Assembly (NCBI RefSeq): GCF_000518985.1
Contig: NZ_JAEQ01000003.1
Location: 186,001 to 250,000, forward strand
Origin: Chelativorans sp. J32
GTDB taxonomy: Bacteria > Pseudomonadota > Alphaproteobacteria > Rhizobiales > Rhizobiaceae
Direction: 5' to 3'
DNA: 64,000 bases
Shown here piece after piece: positions 26,552-34,483 of this stretch. Under the pieces are notes generated by a model. The model made no database searches. It had not been told where the DNA came from and saw only the letters and a list, made by a program, of their open reading frames with translations. The position numbers and the translations under genes are program-made. The first letter of the stretch is position 1. Each line of letters starts with the position of its first letter.

Positions 26552-27307
26552 ATGAGTGCGGCGGAACTGATCGGCGATCCAAAAATCGATAAATCCAGGA
26601 TGGGTATGCCGATACCTATCCTCATGTATCACCAGATAGATGTGCTTCCGCCGCGCCCCGCGGCATATCGCTATCTGACGGTATCGCCAAAGAGCTTTGC
26701 TCGCCAGATGACCTGGCTAAAGCGGCTTGGCTTCCAAGGCTTATCCATTCGCGACCTGATGCCTTACCTCTTCGGAAGCAAGACCGGGCGTGTCGTGGGG
26801 ATTACTTTCGACGACGGCTACAGGAATGTTTACGAGCATGCGCTGCCGGTTCTTCAGTCGGTCGGCTTCACTGCCACCAACTATTTCGTAAGCGGGCAGG
26901 TCGGCGGCTACAACGCCTGGGACGAGCATATCGGAATTCCCTACTCCTCATGCATGACCAAGACGGAAATGAGAGAGTGGGCCTCGCTCGGCCACGAGAT
27001 CGGGGCGCATACGGTAGACCATCTGTGGTTGGCCCAAGTGGATCCGCCGATCGCCCGACGACAGATAAACGAAAGCAGGGACAGTCTTGTGGACATGCTG
27101 GGGCAGGCCGTCACGTCCTTCAGTTATCCTTATGGCGACCTCTCGCCCGTGGTCCGGGACCTGGTTTCCGAAGCCGGGTTCTCCACCGCGGTGACGACCA
27201 GGCGTGGGCGCGTCCGCGCCCACGACGACCGGCTTCTCCTTCCAAGGCGGATCATACGCGCCAGCGATAGTTCGCTCGGCCTTCTGCGGAAATGCGTGAC
27301 AGGATGA
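26552..27307 (+). CDS. Polysaccharide deacetylase (NodB homology domain)
   Basis: About 251 residues. PIPILMYHQIDVLP, then VVGITFDDGYRNVYEHALPVL (metal-binding Asp-Asp pair) and EIGAHTVDHLWLAQV (two His ligands), all typical of carbohydrate esterase 4. It would de-N-acetylate a glycan, either peptidoglycan, a lipid-linked sugar or a surface polysaccharide. No signal peptide is evident, so cytoplasmic action is likely. ATG 26552 is one choice. The frame extends to 26495. It overlaps the GT2 gene. Confidence 0.88.
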   Translation: MSAAELIGDPKIDKSRMGMPIPILMYHQIDVLPPRPAAYRYLTVSPKSFARQMTWLKRLGFQGLSIRDLMPYLFGSKTGRVVGITFDDGYRNVYEHALPVLQSVGFTATNYFVSGQVGGYNAWDEHIGIPYSSCMTKTEMREWASLGHEIGAHTVDHLWLAQVDPPIARRQINESRDSLVDMLGQAVTSFSYPYGDLSPVVRDLVSEAGFSTAVTTRRGRVRAHDDRLLLPRRIIRASDSSLGLLRKCVTG

Positions 27308-28311
27308 CAACCCGAATTTCTTTGAAGAGCAAGGGATATGGGAGGCGGAGCATTTGTCTGGCGACGGTGACGAGAAATCGTCCGGTAATGCTTCGTAATC
27401 TTCTTTTATCTTACGCAAATCTGCGCGTGCCCGCGGGAGTGACACTGCACTTCGTCATCGTTGAAAACAATCATCGGGCGTCTTTGACCGACATCGTCCG
27501 GGCTTTCCAGAGGCAGGTCCCGCGCTGGAATATCCAATATGTCGTTGAACCGGTCCTGGGCATCGCTTCTGCCCGCAATCGCGCCTTGCAGTGCGCGCTG
27601 GACGGAGGCCATGACCTGATGACATTTGCCGATGATGATGAAGTCGTTGATGAAAACTGGCTTACCTATCTGCTTGCAGAGCGGGATCGCCTTGATCTGG
27701 ATATCGTCGGTTCGCCGGTTCGGCTCGCGCCTTATCACGGTAGGCTGACCTTTCTGCAGCGTGCGATCTGGTCGGGTGCCAACCGGATCAGAACGAATGC
27801 GGAAATGCGCTGCCTGAAAATATGGGACGAAGGCCAGGCGGACCAGATTAAGATCGCGACCGGAAGCTGGATGGGCAATCTTGATTTTTTCCGCCGGACG
27901 GGGCTGCGCTTCGATTCAACTCTAGGCCTCTCAGGAGGGGAAGATTGGCGGCTCTGGGCCGAAGCGAAAGCTCTGGGGGCGAGGACCGGCTGGACACCCT
28001 ATGCCATCGTGTACGAGATTGTACCTACCGCCAGGTTGAGCCTGCGTTATTATTACAGGCGCACAAAGGATCACAACACCACGAGAGTCCAGGAGCAGCT
28101 TCGAAGGCACCCGCTGCGAACGCTGATTCGCTTTCCCGGATCGCTCTTGGGTCGTTTGTTGAAGCTCTGCATCGGGCTCTGCTCTATCCCGCCGATCACG
28201 GGAGGAACGGCCCTGGTATCCACCGCGTCCAATCTGGGCGGTATTGTCGGCCTCCTGCAGGGATGCGTCGGCAAGAAATCCGCGCATTACCGGAAGATAA
28301 GCGGCTATTGA
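27304..28311 (+). CDS. Glycosyltransferase family 2
   Basis: GT-A-fold inverting glycosyltransferase. SICLATVTRNRPVMLRNLLL begins the nucleotide-binding domain. The DxD-like FADDDEVVDENW binds metal and donor, and GGEDWRLWAEAKALG holds the ED catalytic-base region. The C-terminal ~60 residues include a hydrophobic stretch. ATG 27304 overlaps the previous stop (ATGA). ATG 27292 is the alternative. Last chromosomal gene before the island, ending 25 bp from the left repeat. Confidence 0.9.
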   Translation: MTTRISLKSKGYGRRSICLATVTRNRPVMLRNLLLSYANLRVPAGVTLHFVIVENNHRASLTDIVRAFQRQVPRWNIQYVVEPVLGIASARNRALQCALDGGHDLMTFADDDEVVDENWLTYLLAERDRLDLDIVGSPVRLAPYHGRLTFLQRAIWSGANRIRTNAEMRCLKIWDEGQADQIKIATGSWMGNLDFFRRTGLRFDSTLGLSGGEDWRLWAEAKALGARTGWTPYAIVYEIVPTARLSLRYYYRRTKDHNTTRVQEQLRRHPLRTLIRFPGSLLGRLLKLCIGLCSIPPITGGTALVSTASNLGGIVGLLQGCVGKKSAHYRKISGY

Positions 28312-28336
28312 CCAAATGCGGTTCGTCTAAGGTCTT

Positions 28337-28386
28337 GGATGGTGGGCGTGACAGGGATTGAACCTGTGACCCCTACGATGTCAACG
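28337..28386. repeat. Left attachment site (tRNA-Val 3' remnant)
   Basis: Identical over 50 bp to 42358-42407. It holds the T-arm, acceptor 3' strand, CCA and part of the anticodon arm of tRNA-Val but not the 5' half, so it is not a functional tRNA. The sequences diverge immediately outside both edges. Confidence 0.95.
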
Positions 28387-28444
28387 CAAAGACTTCCAAG
28401 CAAAATCAACGACAAACGGTAGCAGGCTTCCGCAAATGTGTGCA

Positions 28445-28474
28445 CGCAACATCAATGGGTTAGCTGATGTTGCG
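28445..28474. promoter_or_regulatory. 10-bp perfect inverted repeat near the left end of the island
   Basis: CGCAACATCA, 10 nt, TGATGTTGCG. The right arm overlaps the first codons of the HTH gene as drawn (ATG 28467), so it is a good candidate operator or a recombination accessory site 59 bp inside the island. Confidence 0.5.
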
Positions 28475-29210
28475 TACCAACTGCGTTCTAGCAGAAAGCC
28501 ACTTGAAAGGCCAGAGCGATCTCAAAGCCGATAAGACCGGAATATCTTCTGAGAGCGGGTCTGCCTCAGGAATTCGCATTCGTCGGAACTCCTTCAAAAC
28601 CGGACGCTGTGAGGCGGTCTTCTGGCGGCGGACCTCGCGTCAGGATGTACAAACGATCGTCTTGGCGGCGAAACGCCTGGACCGGGCTCAGCGATCGCCG
28701 GGGAAGCGCAATGGCCCCCTGGGATCGGTGGCAATTGAGATACTGGAGCTTTTCGCGAACCTCGTAAATTTCAAAACCGGCCGTCTTGAGCCCTCGATAG
28801 AGACCATTATGCGCTATTTGAAGCGCTCCAGAGATGCGGTCGTCCGAGCTCTCAGGGCCTTGCGCGCATATGGTTTCCTTGACTGGTTGAGACGATATAC
28901 ACCCACTCTGCGGGAGGGGCGCGGCCCGCAGGTCCGGCAGGCAAGCAACGCATACCGTTTGATGCTTCCAGAACGCGCCAAGCGCTTTCTCGGGCGATTC
29001 GCAACACCCTGTCCGTTGCCAGAAGATGTGGAGTATCAGCTTCAGGTTCGTGAAGGTGAGGTTCGGGCGCACAGGGCTAGCCTCAACTTGGAGCGAAGGG
29101 TGCTGTTCGATATTGGCGACACGCCGTTGGGGCACTCCCTCGCTCGGCTTGGAAAACTGATCAGGGAACGTGAGTCCGCTCGGCAGAGAGAATGTCATTC
29201 TAAGTTTTAA
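28467..29210 (+). CDS. Winged-helix/HTH replication-initiator-like protein
   Basis: Up to 247 residues, highly basic. After RRNSFKTGRCEAVFWRRTSR come KRNGPLGSVAIEILELF, then RLEPSIETIMRYLKRSRDAV and VRALRALRAYGFLDWLRRY, a helix-turn-helix with wing as in replication or plasmid initiator-type proteins found on rhizobial plasmids and islands. The true start is uncertain because there is no clear ribosome site at ATG 28467, which sits in an inverted repeat. It may control or start episomal replication after excision. Confidence 0.65.
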   Translation: MLRTNCVLAESHLKGQSDLKADKTGISSESGSASGIRIRRNSFKTGRCEAVFWRRTSRQDVQTIVLAAKRLDRAQRSPGKRNGPLGSVAIEILELFANLVNFKTGRLEPSIETIMRYLKRSRDAVVRALRALRAYGFLDWLRRYTPTLREGRGPQVRQASNAYRLMLPERAKRFLGRFATPCPLPEDVEYQLQVREGEVRAHRASLNLERRVLFDIGDTPLGHSLARLGKLIRERESARQRECHSKF

Positions 29211-29672
29211 TTTAAAAATCCACCGTGCTGCTTATGGGCAATCAGCGGTACTGACGCATGCCATTCCCGGCGCTTCCCCTTCCCCCCGCCCTTCCCCGTG
29301 TGCGGGGAAGGGAGCCGTTCGCCACGTGGCAAGGGTGCAGACCGGCGGGCTTTGCCCTTGTTCTGCCCCCATGCCCGAGCGTCCAGCGCTCCATCCGCGT
29401 CAAGGATTCGCTACGCCGGCATCCTCGCCCGTTCGGTGCTCGCCTTCGGCTGTGCTCCGCATGCGGCCTGCGGTGTCGTCCTTGACCCGGATTCCGCTCT
29501 TGTCACCAATGGATTGTGCAATCCAATTACTCTCCCTGTTGCGTCAATAGCTGTCAAACATTCTTGGACAACTATTGACTAAACTATTGAATTTTAATGT
29601 CTTTCTTGACGTTTCTTCGTGGCATTTCCATAATCATGGCTACTCGTTGGACATCTACTTTGGGGGACGTTG
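29211..29672. other. Non-coding stretch with a GC-rich hairpin
   Basis: Short open frames run in several phases, but none has a ribosome site or protein-like composition. CCCTTCCCCG, TGTG, CGGGGAAGGG (29289-29312) is a perfect 10-bp hairpin of the type seen in scattered palindromes of Rhizobiales. An AT-rich segment (29550-29660) precedes the next gene and may hold its promoter. Confidence 0.5.
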
Positions 29673-29885
29673 ATGGATATGCACTTTATCGTCATGGCCG
29701 CCTCTGCGGAGCTGCAGGGTTGGCTCTTTTACGCAGGCATGGACCAAGGCAAAGACCCAATTTGGGGTGAGCCGGACAGCGCTGTCCATTTTCCAACATT
29801 CCAGCAAGCTCGTCGCATCGCCCGTCGTGTGAGGGGTGCGCAGATTTGCGCGTCAGTTACCCACCTACAGGAGGCATTTCAGTGA
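29673..29885 (+). CDS. Hypothetical protein (70 aa) upstream of eexN
   Basis: MDMHFIVMAASAELQGWLFY and a basic middle (QQARRIARRVRG). ATG 29673 has GGGGGA 5-6 bp upstream. Its stop overlaps the GTG of the lipoprotein gene (GTGA), so it belongs to the eexN-virB6 operon. No family recognised. Confidence 0.6.
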   Translation: MDMHFIVMAASAELQGWLFYAGMDQGKDPIWGEPDSAVHFPTFQQARRIARRVRGAQICASVTHLQEAFQ

Positions 29886-30190
29886 AAGGCACGAAACACG
29901 TAGCCGCAGTCATATGCGTCGCAGCAGCCGTTCTGGCCGGCTGTAACGAAACCGCGACGGCAAAAGACCAGCAGGAGAGCAAGCGAGGGGCAGAAACCTC
30001 AACCGCCCATAGTGTGGAGTTCTACACCAAGAATTTCGCGGAGCGGCTGAATGCTGAGGCTCGATGCAAGAGAGAGCCTGGAATGGACAACACCAAAATG
30101 TGCATTAACGTTCGCAAGGCTGTGAACGCGATAAATGCAAAGCTCGGCATGCAGCCGACTTACCCGGAGGTGGGCAATGGCAGCAGGTAA
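29882..30190 (+). CDS. eexN: EexN-type entry-exclusion lipoprotein
   Basis: 102 residues with a lipoprotein signal: hydrophobic AAVICVAAAVLAGC with the lipobox Cys at about residue 21. The mature part SVEFYTKNFAERLNAEARCK, EPGMDNTKMCINVRKAVNA has the spaced cysteines and the YxxxxAERxxxxxxC pattern of EexN proteins, which block conjugation into a cell that already carries the element. GTG 29882 has AGGAGG 7 bp upstream. The order eexN then virB6 is the same as in pKM101-type secretion operons. Confidence 0.8.
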   Translation: MKGTKHVAAVICVAAAVLAGCNETATAKDQQESKRGAETSTAHSVEFYTKNFAERLNAEARCKREPGMDNTKMCINVRKAVNAINAKLGMQPTYPEVGNGSR

Positions 30191-31214
30191 TTTTTCGATT
30201 GTCGAGCCCCTATTCAACAAGATCGACACTCTGACTCAGAGCTTCGTCACCGACATTTCTTCAAGGGCGATTGCTGAAATTACGCCAGTGGCATCGGTCG
30301 GCCTGACCCTCGGTTTCATTGCCTATGGGCTGCTCATCATCCGCGGCGCAGTCGATATGCCGGTGGCCGATTTCCTCGCGCGGTGTCTTCGCACCGGCAT
30401 CATTGTCTCGATCGCCATGGCCGGCGGCCTTTACCAAACCAGCATCGCTGACGCGATCATGGCAACGCCGGATGCGCTTGCACGTGCGATCGCGGGCGGC
30501 GCGACCGGCGGAGCCTCCGCTGCAAACATCATCGATCAAGCTGCGCAGCAGGGGGCCTCTTATGTGTCCCAGGCGTGGGAACAAGCCGGCCTCCTGAGTA
30601 AGGACGGCCTGACCTATGCGTTCATCGGTGCCATAGGGGCACTTGCAACCGCCGCAGTCGTTGGAGTCGGCGCGGTTTTCGTGACAGTTGCCAAGGTCGC
30701 GCTTGCAATTCTCGCGGGGCTCGGGCCGATATTCATTGTCGCGCTGCTGTTTCAATCGACCGCGCGTTTCTTCGAGCAATGGGCGGCGCAAGTCCTCAAC
30801 TATGCACTGACGATTGTCCTGTTCTCCGTGGTATTCACGCTGTTGATGGAGATCTTCGGCGGCTACATGGTCGATGCGAAATTCGATGGAGCGCAGAACG
30901 TCGGTTACACGCTCATCGGAATGCTCGTCATTTCGATTGTCTCGGTCGGCCTGCTGCTGCAATTGCCATCCATCGCAAGCGGTTTGGCAGGCGGCATTGG
31001 CATCAGCTACTGGTACGAGCTGCGGGCAATCCGGGGTGGCGTGGGTGGTGCCTATCGTGGTGGTCGTGCGGCAGCTCGCGGCGCAGTAGCGGCCCCGCGT
31101 GCCGCTCGCAACGTGGTAAGCGGCGCGGCCAACATGGCGACAAATGCTGCGTTGGGTACGGCCGGCGCTGCACGCGCTGCGGCAGGCTACTTCCGTGGTC
31201 GCAAGGCCGGATGA
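30177..31214 (+). CDS. virB6: VirB6/TrbL-type T4SS inner-membrane channel protein
   Basis: 345 residues with at least five long hydrophobic helices: ASVGLTLGFIAYGLLIIRG, AFIGAIGALATAAVVGVGAV, FVTVAKVALAILAGLGPIFI, YALTIVLFSVVFTLLMEIFG, GYTLIGMLVISIVSVGLLLQ. VFVTVAKVALAILAGLGP is the conserved VirB6 core. ATG 30177 has GGAGG 6 bp upstream and overlaps eexN by 14 bp. The C-terminal Gly/Ala/Arg tail is long. No other T4SS gene is in the island, so VirB6 here is an orphan. Confidence 0.88.
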   Translation: MAAGNFSIVEPLFNKIDTLTQSFVTDISSRAIAEITPVASVGLTLGFIAYGLLIIRGAVDMPVADFLARCLRTGIIVSIAMAGGLYQTSIADAIMATPDALARAIAGGATGGASAANIIDQAAQQGASYVSQAWEQAGLLSKDGLTYAFIGAIGALATAAVVGVGAVFVTVAKVALAILAGLGPIFIVALLFQSTARFFEQWAAQVLNYALTIVLFSVVFTLLMEIFGGYMVDAKFDGAQNVGYTLIGMLVISIVSVGLLLQLPSIASGLAGGIGISYWYELRAIRGGVGGAYRGGRAAARGAVAAPRAARNVVSGAANMATNAALGTAGAARAAAGYFRGRKAG

Positions 31215-31221
31215 TGCCAAA

Positions 31222-31330
31222 ATGCACGATTTCTGCGTCATCCCTGCATCAAATCTGCACCAGCAAAGAATCGCGCAGCACCATCGGCGCATCAGATATG
31301 CATCACACCTGCATCATCTTTGCACCATGC
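31222..31330. repeat. Left iteron array: nine 11-bp units, core TGCATCA
   Basis: Units at 31222, 31233, 31244 and 31255, then a 10-bp break, then 31276, 31287, 31298, 31309 and 31320. Best copies: CTGCATCAAAT, ATGCATCACAC, CTGCATCATCT. The 11-bp step puts every core on the same face of the helix. It lies 240 bp upstream of the RHH genes. The same core in opposite orientation forms the array at 40605-40659. Confidence 0.75.
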
Positions 31331-31486
31331 CGATGAGCTGTGCTCATCGGAGCAAGGTCGGACCCTCTGGATGGCCTTAAATGGCCATCCCTTGGCCCTT
31401 AACAGGGCTATACACAATACGCACCTTGCGGTGCAGTGTAACCATTTGATTTATAAAACTTTTCACAAAGTGCATCATTTTCGGCT

Positions 31487-31560
31487 GTAGTGCTCGCGCA
31501 CTACAAACCAGCCGGAAACCCGCAGAAATTCTGGCCTCGATGCACTACGTGACGCACTAC
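31487..31560. promoter_or_regulatory. GTAGTGC/GCACTAC boxes upstream of the RHH operon
   Basis: GTAGTGC (31487-31493) and GCACTAC (31498-31504) form a 7-bp inverted repeat with a 4-bp spacer. GCACTAC recurs at 31542-31548 and 31554-31560, right before the AGGAGG of the next gene. Likely autoregulatory operators or part of an origin of transfer. Confidence 0.5.
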
Positions 31561-31572
31561 AGGAGGCACCGT

Positions 31573-31941
31573 ATGTTGGGGAACCCCCTGACGCTCCGGC
31601 TCAGCCCGGAAAAACACCTGCAATACGAGGATGAGGCCGCCCGGCGCGGCAAGCCCCTTGGCACCTATTTACGCGAACGCCTCGAAGCAGGCGATGCCGT
31701 ACATGACGAGCTGGCCGCTATCCGCCGGGAGCTCTTCGGCCTGCATCGAGCAATTGATGACCTAGTCAACGAAGGGCTGAGGACGGTCGAAAAGAGAAGC
31801 GGCGATACAACACCGCTCATGCTGGAAATTCTCCTTTTGCTCCGTGCTGTCGCCGGCATGGACAAACTCACGATGGTCAAAGGAGAGTTGAGACGCCTCG
31901 GCTACATGCCGTGGAACAAGGAGGAGGATCAGAGTGCCTAA
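31573..31941 (+). CDS. RHH-like relaxosome/mobilisation accessory-type protein
   Basis: 122 residues. The N-terminus NPLTLRLSPEKHLQYEDEAA, RRGKPLGTYLRERLE is a ribbon-helix-helix-like pattern (strand, helix, turn with Gly, helix). A coiled-coil-prone helix follows (AIRRELFGLHRAIDDLVNEG), then LMLEILLLLRAVAG. The layout resembles MobC/TraJ-type accessory proteins of conjugation, but no relaxase is near. AGGAGG lies 6 bp before ATG 31573. It overlaps the next gene by 8 bp. Confidence 0.6.
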   Translation: MLGNPLTLRLSPEKHLQYEDEAARRGKPLGTYLRERLEAGDAVHDELAAIRRELFGLHRAIDDLVNEGLRTVEKRSGDTTPLMLEILLLLRAVAGMDKLTMVKGELRRLGYMPWNKEEDQSA

Positions 31942-32305
31942 GCAAACCGTCATCATCAAGGCGGTCATCAGTCCATCTCTCAAGGCCGAATTCAAGGAAA
32001 CAGTACAGCGGAAAGATCGGGTATTGAGTCAGGTCCTGCGTGATCTCATCCGTGAGTATGTCTGGCGGTCGTCGAAGCGGGGGTTACCAGTGCCGGGAAA
32101 GGAATATGCTCGCCCACATGGTGACCTCATCCGGGCGGTTATTGATCCGGCTTTGAAGGAGAATTTCGAGAACGCAGCAAAGCGAAATGGCCAGCTTCCG
32201 AGCCGTGCCCTCCGTGGCCTCATCCGAGAGTACGTGCAGCGCCATGCAAAGGGCGAAATCTGGGAGCCGGGGCAGGAAGTCAAGCGTCAGATGTGGGCGA
32301 AATAG
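31934..32305 (+). CDS. Tandem ribbon-helix-helix DNA-binding protein
   Basis: 123 residues holding two RHH units: VIIKAVISPSLKAEFKETVQ ... LSQVLRDLIREYVWR and LIRAVIDPALKENFENAAKR ... SRALRGLIREYVQR. Each has the strand, helix, turn, helix order. A single chain with two units can bind DNA as an intramolecular dimer. The second unit and its tail (RHAKGEIWEPGQEVKRQ) closely resemble the single-unit protein at 40793. It is the best candidate to bind the 11-bp iterons. Confidence 0.75.
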   Translation: MPKQTVIIKAVISPSLKAEFKETVQRKDRVLSQVLRDLIREYVWRSSKRGLPVPGKEYARPHGDLIRAVIDPALKENFENAAKRNGQLPSRALRGLIREYVQRHAKGEIWEPGQEVKRQMWAK

Positions 32306-32314
32306 GAGCACAGG

Positions 32315-32577
32315 ATGTCTGATCGAGCCGAGCAAATAAAAGCAGCTTTCCGTGGTCTAAATCGATCGTTCCAGATCGGGTGCGCAGTGCTTTTTTTGCC
32401 TGCATGGGCGGGATGCTACTGGTGACCCTCATTCTGCAAGCGCCAGACCTGCTGAAAAGCTTGTTTTCCGGCGATAAGGCGGCCGCCCGGACCATCATCG
32501 GGGGCTTTGCCGGCGTGAAGCTGTGCTGGCTGCAATGGCGCTATCGGCATATCGCGTATCCGCAGCTCCGGCGGTAA
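32315..32577 (+). pseudogene. Small membrane protein gene with a -1 frameshift at a T7 run
   Basis: AGGAG at 32304-32308 precedes ATG 32315 (MSDRAEQIKAAFRGLNRSFQ). The frame stops early, but a shift by -1 at the seven T residues 32391-32397 joins it to a frame ending at 32577. The joined product has one clean transmembrane segment (IGCAVLFFACMGGMLLVTLI) and a basic tail. T TTT TTG (32392-32398) is in the right phase to be a slippery heptamer. It may be a broken gene, a sequencing error in the homopolymer, or programmed frameshifting. Confidence 0.5.
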
Positions 32578-32630
32578 GCGGCTGCCGTTACTAGGCTATT
32601 GCCAGTTTCACGTAGCGCGGAGGCGTGGCC

Positions 32631-32840
32631 TTAGCCCTCGCCTTGTACCTGACGGCGAACCCGCTCTTTATAGGCTTCGATCAGATCGCTGATTTCAATC
32701 TCGCCCACAATGACGCGCTCCATCCGGGCTACAACCCATGGGTCAGGTTCCAAGCCCTCAAGCCGCTGGCTGGCAAGCGCGTTTTCGGCGGCACGGCGGC
32801 GCTCTGCGATTTCCTGTCCCGTCACTGGCAGTTTATTCAC
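32631..32840 (-). CDS. VbhA-type antitoxin, orphan
   Basis: 69 residues, MNKLPVTGQEIAERRRAAEN then ALASQRLEGLEPDPWVV, which matches the VbhA antitoxin family that inhibits Fic AMP-transferase toxins such as VbhT. ALASQRLEGLEP is the recognisable block. GTG start. No fic gene lies next to it, so the toxin has been lost, was never present, or lies elsewhere in the genome. Confidence 0.78.
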   Translation of the reverse strand: MNKLPVTGQEIAERRRAAENALASQRLEGLEPDPWVVARMERVIVGEIEISDLIEAYKERVRRQVQGEG

Positions 32841-32979
32841 GACTGATTCTCACGTTGTTAGATTGTTTTTGAACACTTTGTTAATACAGGTCATTTGGAT
32901 ACTCGCAATTAACCGGAAATAGCAATAGATGGGGCGGTTACGTCGCGCAGATCGCGCCAAGTTCGCGTTGGGGGGATAA

Positions 32980-34482
32980 ATGGTAAATGAAAAGAAAAAA
33001 ATACCGGCTCTGAAGGTACGGCAATGGTCCAAAGGATGGAATCACGTTGATTACTCGGATGAGTCTCACCGACGTAAACCTGAACCACATTTCTACCTAT
33101 TTTCCCTATCGGCAGTTGAGCTTCGCAGCCTATGCGGCATCAATCGGCGGCAAGCCGCCGGCGTAGTGCCGCGAGCTACTGATCTCGGAATTCAAAGGCA
33201 ACACGATCCCGAACGCTCAGAGGAAATTTCTCGGTTTGTCGAGTTTGGTTACCCCTGGTCAACTTTGAGCGAAAGCAAGCGGAAAACGGCGGAGTTCCAC
33301 GATCTGCGAAAGCCGGGTTGGCTTCCCACGGCAATCGTCGTCAATATTCTGGGAAATGGAGAGACACGGGGTGGCGAGACTCTCTCCGAAGCAGATGAAA
33401 TCACCGTATCTGAGGCAGGAAATATATGTGAGCTGAGACTGCCGTATCAGCGATGGCAGAAAGGTTGGAGACCTAGCGGAGCGGCGCCTATCGAAGTCAT
33501 AGACGGCCAGCATCGTCTGTGGGCTTTCACCGAGAATGATGACCCAGAATTTGAGGTGCCAGTGGTTGCATTCCACAACTTGGATATCAGCTGGCAGGCG
33601 TATCTATTCTGGACGATTAATATCAAGCCAAAAAGGATTAACGTCAGCCTAGCGTTCGATCTATACCCACTCCTTCGCGGCGAGGATTGGTTGGATCGAG
33701 CTGAAGGCCACGCTGTCTATAGGGAAACGCGGTCTCAAGAACTTACAGAGGCCCTTTGGTCCAATCCGCGCAGCCCTTGGTACGATCGGATAAACATGCT
33801 CGGCGAACGGCAGGGGCGCGGCGTGTCACAAGCTGCATGGATTCGGTCGCTTATGGCGACATTTGTTAGGCCGTGGGCAGGGCGCGGAAAACGCACCGGC
33901 GGACTTTTCGGCTCGCGAATTGCCGATGATGAAGAAGTGCTCGGGTGGAGCCGAGCGCAACAGGCAGCGTTTCTCATTGCTGCATGGGAACAATTTCGTG
34001 TGGCGGTTACATCGACAACGGGCATTTCATGGATCGACGACCTTGCCGGCAGTAAGTCATCTGATGGAGACCACCCAGCATTTTATGGTTCTCATTCACT
34101 CATTCCAACGGATCAGGGCGTTCGGGGATTTCTTCATGTCTTGAATGACGTATTCATATTCCTAGCCGCTCGTTGGAATCTGCGGTCTTGGCGCTTTGCC
34201 GAAAAAGCTAGTGCTGGAGATGAAGGCGCCGTTAATGCTGCACTTGAATCACTTTTGAAAAGCGAGATCCACCCGCGCCTCGAGAAATTCGCGCAGGAGG
34301 TTGTGTCATTCGACTGGCGGAGCAGCTCGGCTCCGTCTCTTACTCCAGAACAGCGAAGAGCAAAGCTCGTATTCAAAGGAAGTGGAGGGTATACCGAACT
34401 TCGGACGCAAGTTCTGGAGCATCTTGCGAAAAGCGAGACCGATATTGGAGAAGCAGCGACGCGCATTTTAGGAGAAGCCTGA
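32980..34482 (+). CDS. DGQHR-domain protein (DndB-like)
   Basis: 500 residues. RQHDPERSEEISRFVEFGYP (about 73-92), VIDGQHRLWAF with the DGQHR signature at 175-179, and FWTINIKPKRINVSL (210-224) match the DGQHR family, which includes DndB of DNA phosphorothioation and related ParB-like ATPases. Its role in this operon is not known. GGGGG lies 4 bp before ATG 32980. It is followed after 1 bp by the unknown gene and then by a DNA adenine methylase, which suggests a DNA-modification or defence operon. Local GC is low. Confidence 0.8.
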   Translation: MVNEKKKIPALKVRQWSKGWNHVDYSDESHRRKPEPHFYLFSLSAVELRSLCGINRRQAAGVVPRATDLGIQRQHDPERSEEISRFVEFGYPWSTLSESKRKTAEFHDLRKPGWLPTAIVVNILGNGETRGGETLSEADEITVSEAGNICELRLPYQRWQKGWRPSGAAPIEVIDGQHRLWAFTENDDPEFEVPVVAFHNLDISWQAYLFWTINIKPKRINVSLAFDLYPLLRGEDWLDRAEGHAVYRETRSQELTEALWSNPRSPWYDRINMLGERQGRGVSQAAWIRSLMATFVRPWAGRGKRTGGLFGSRIADDEEVLGWSRAQQAAFLIAAWEQFRVAVTSTTGISWIDDLAGSKSSDGDHPAFYGSHSLIPTDQGVRGFLHVLNDVFIFLAARWNLRSWRFAEKASAGDEGAVNAALESLLKSEIHPRLEKFAQEVVSFDWRSSSAPSLTPEQRRAKLVFKGSGGYTELRTQVLEHLAKSETDIGEAATRILGEA

Positions 34483-34483
34483 A

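Noticed and set aside
28337..28386. Left repeat as a second tRNA-Val gene
   Set aside because: Only the 3' part is present. The D-arm and acceptor 5' strand are missing.
29170..29582. Three overlapping 75-126-codon frames
   Set aside because: They overlap in different phases, lack ribosome sites and have a Pro/Arg/Cys-rich composition typical of non-coding GC-rich DNA.
31222..31330. 11-bp tandem units as a CRISPR array
   Set aside because: There are no spacers between repeats and no cas genes. The units are helical-phase iterons.
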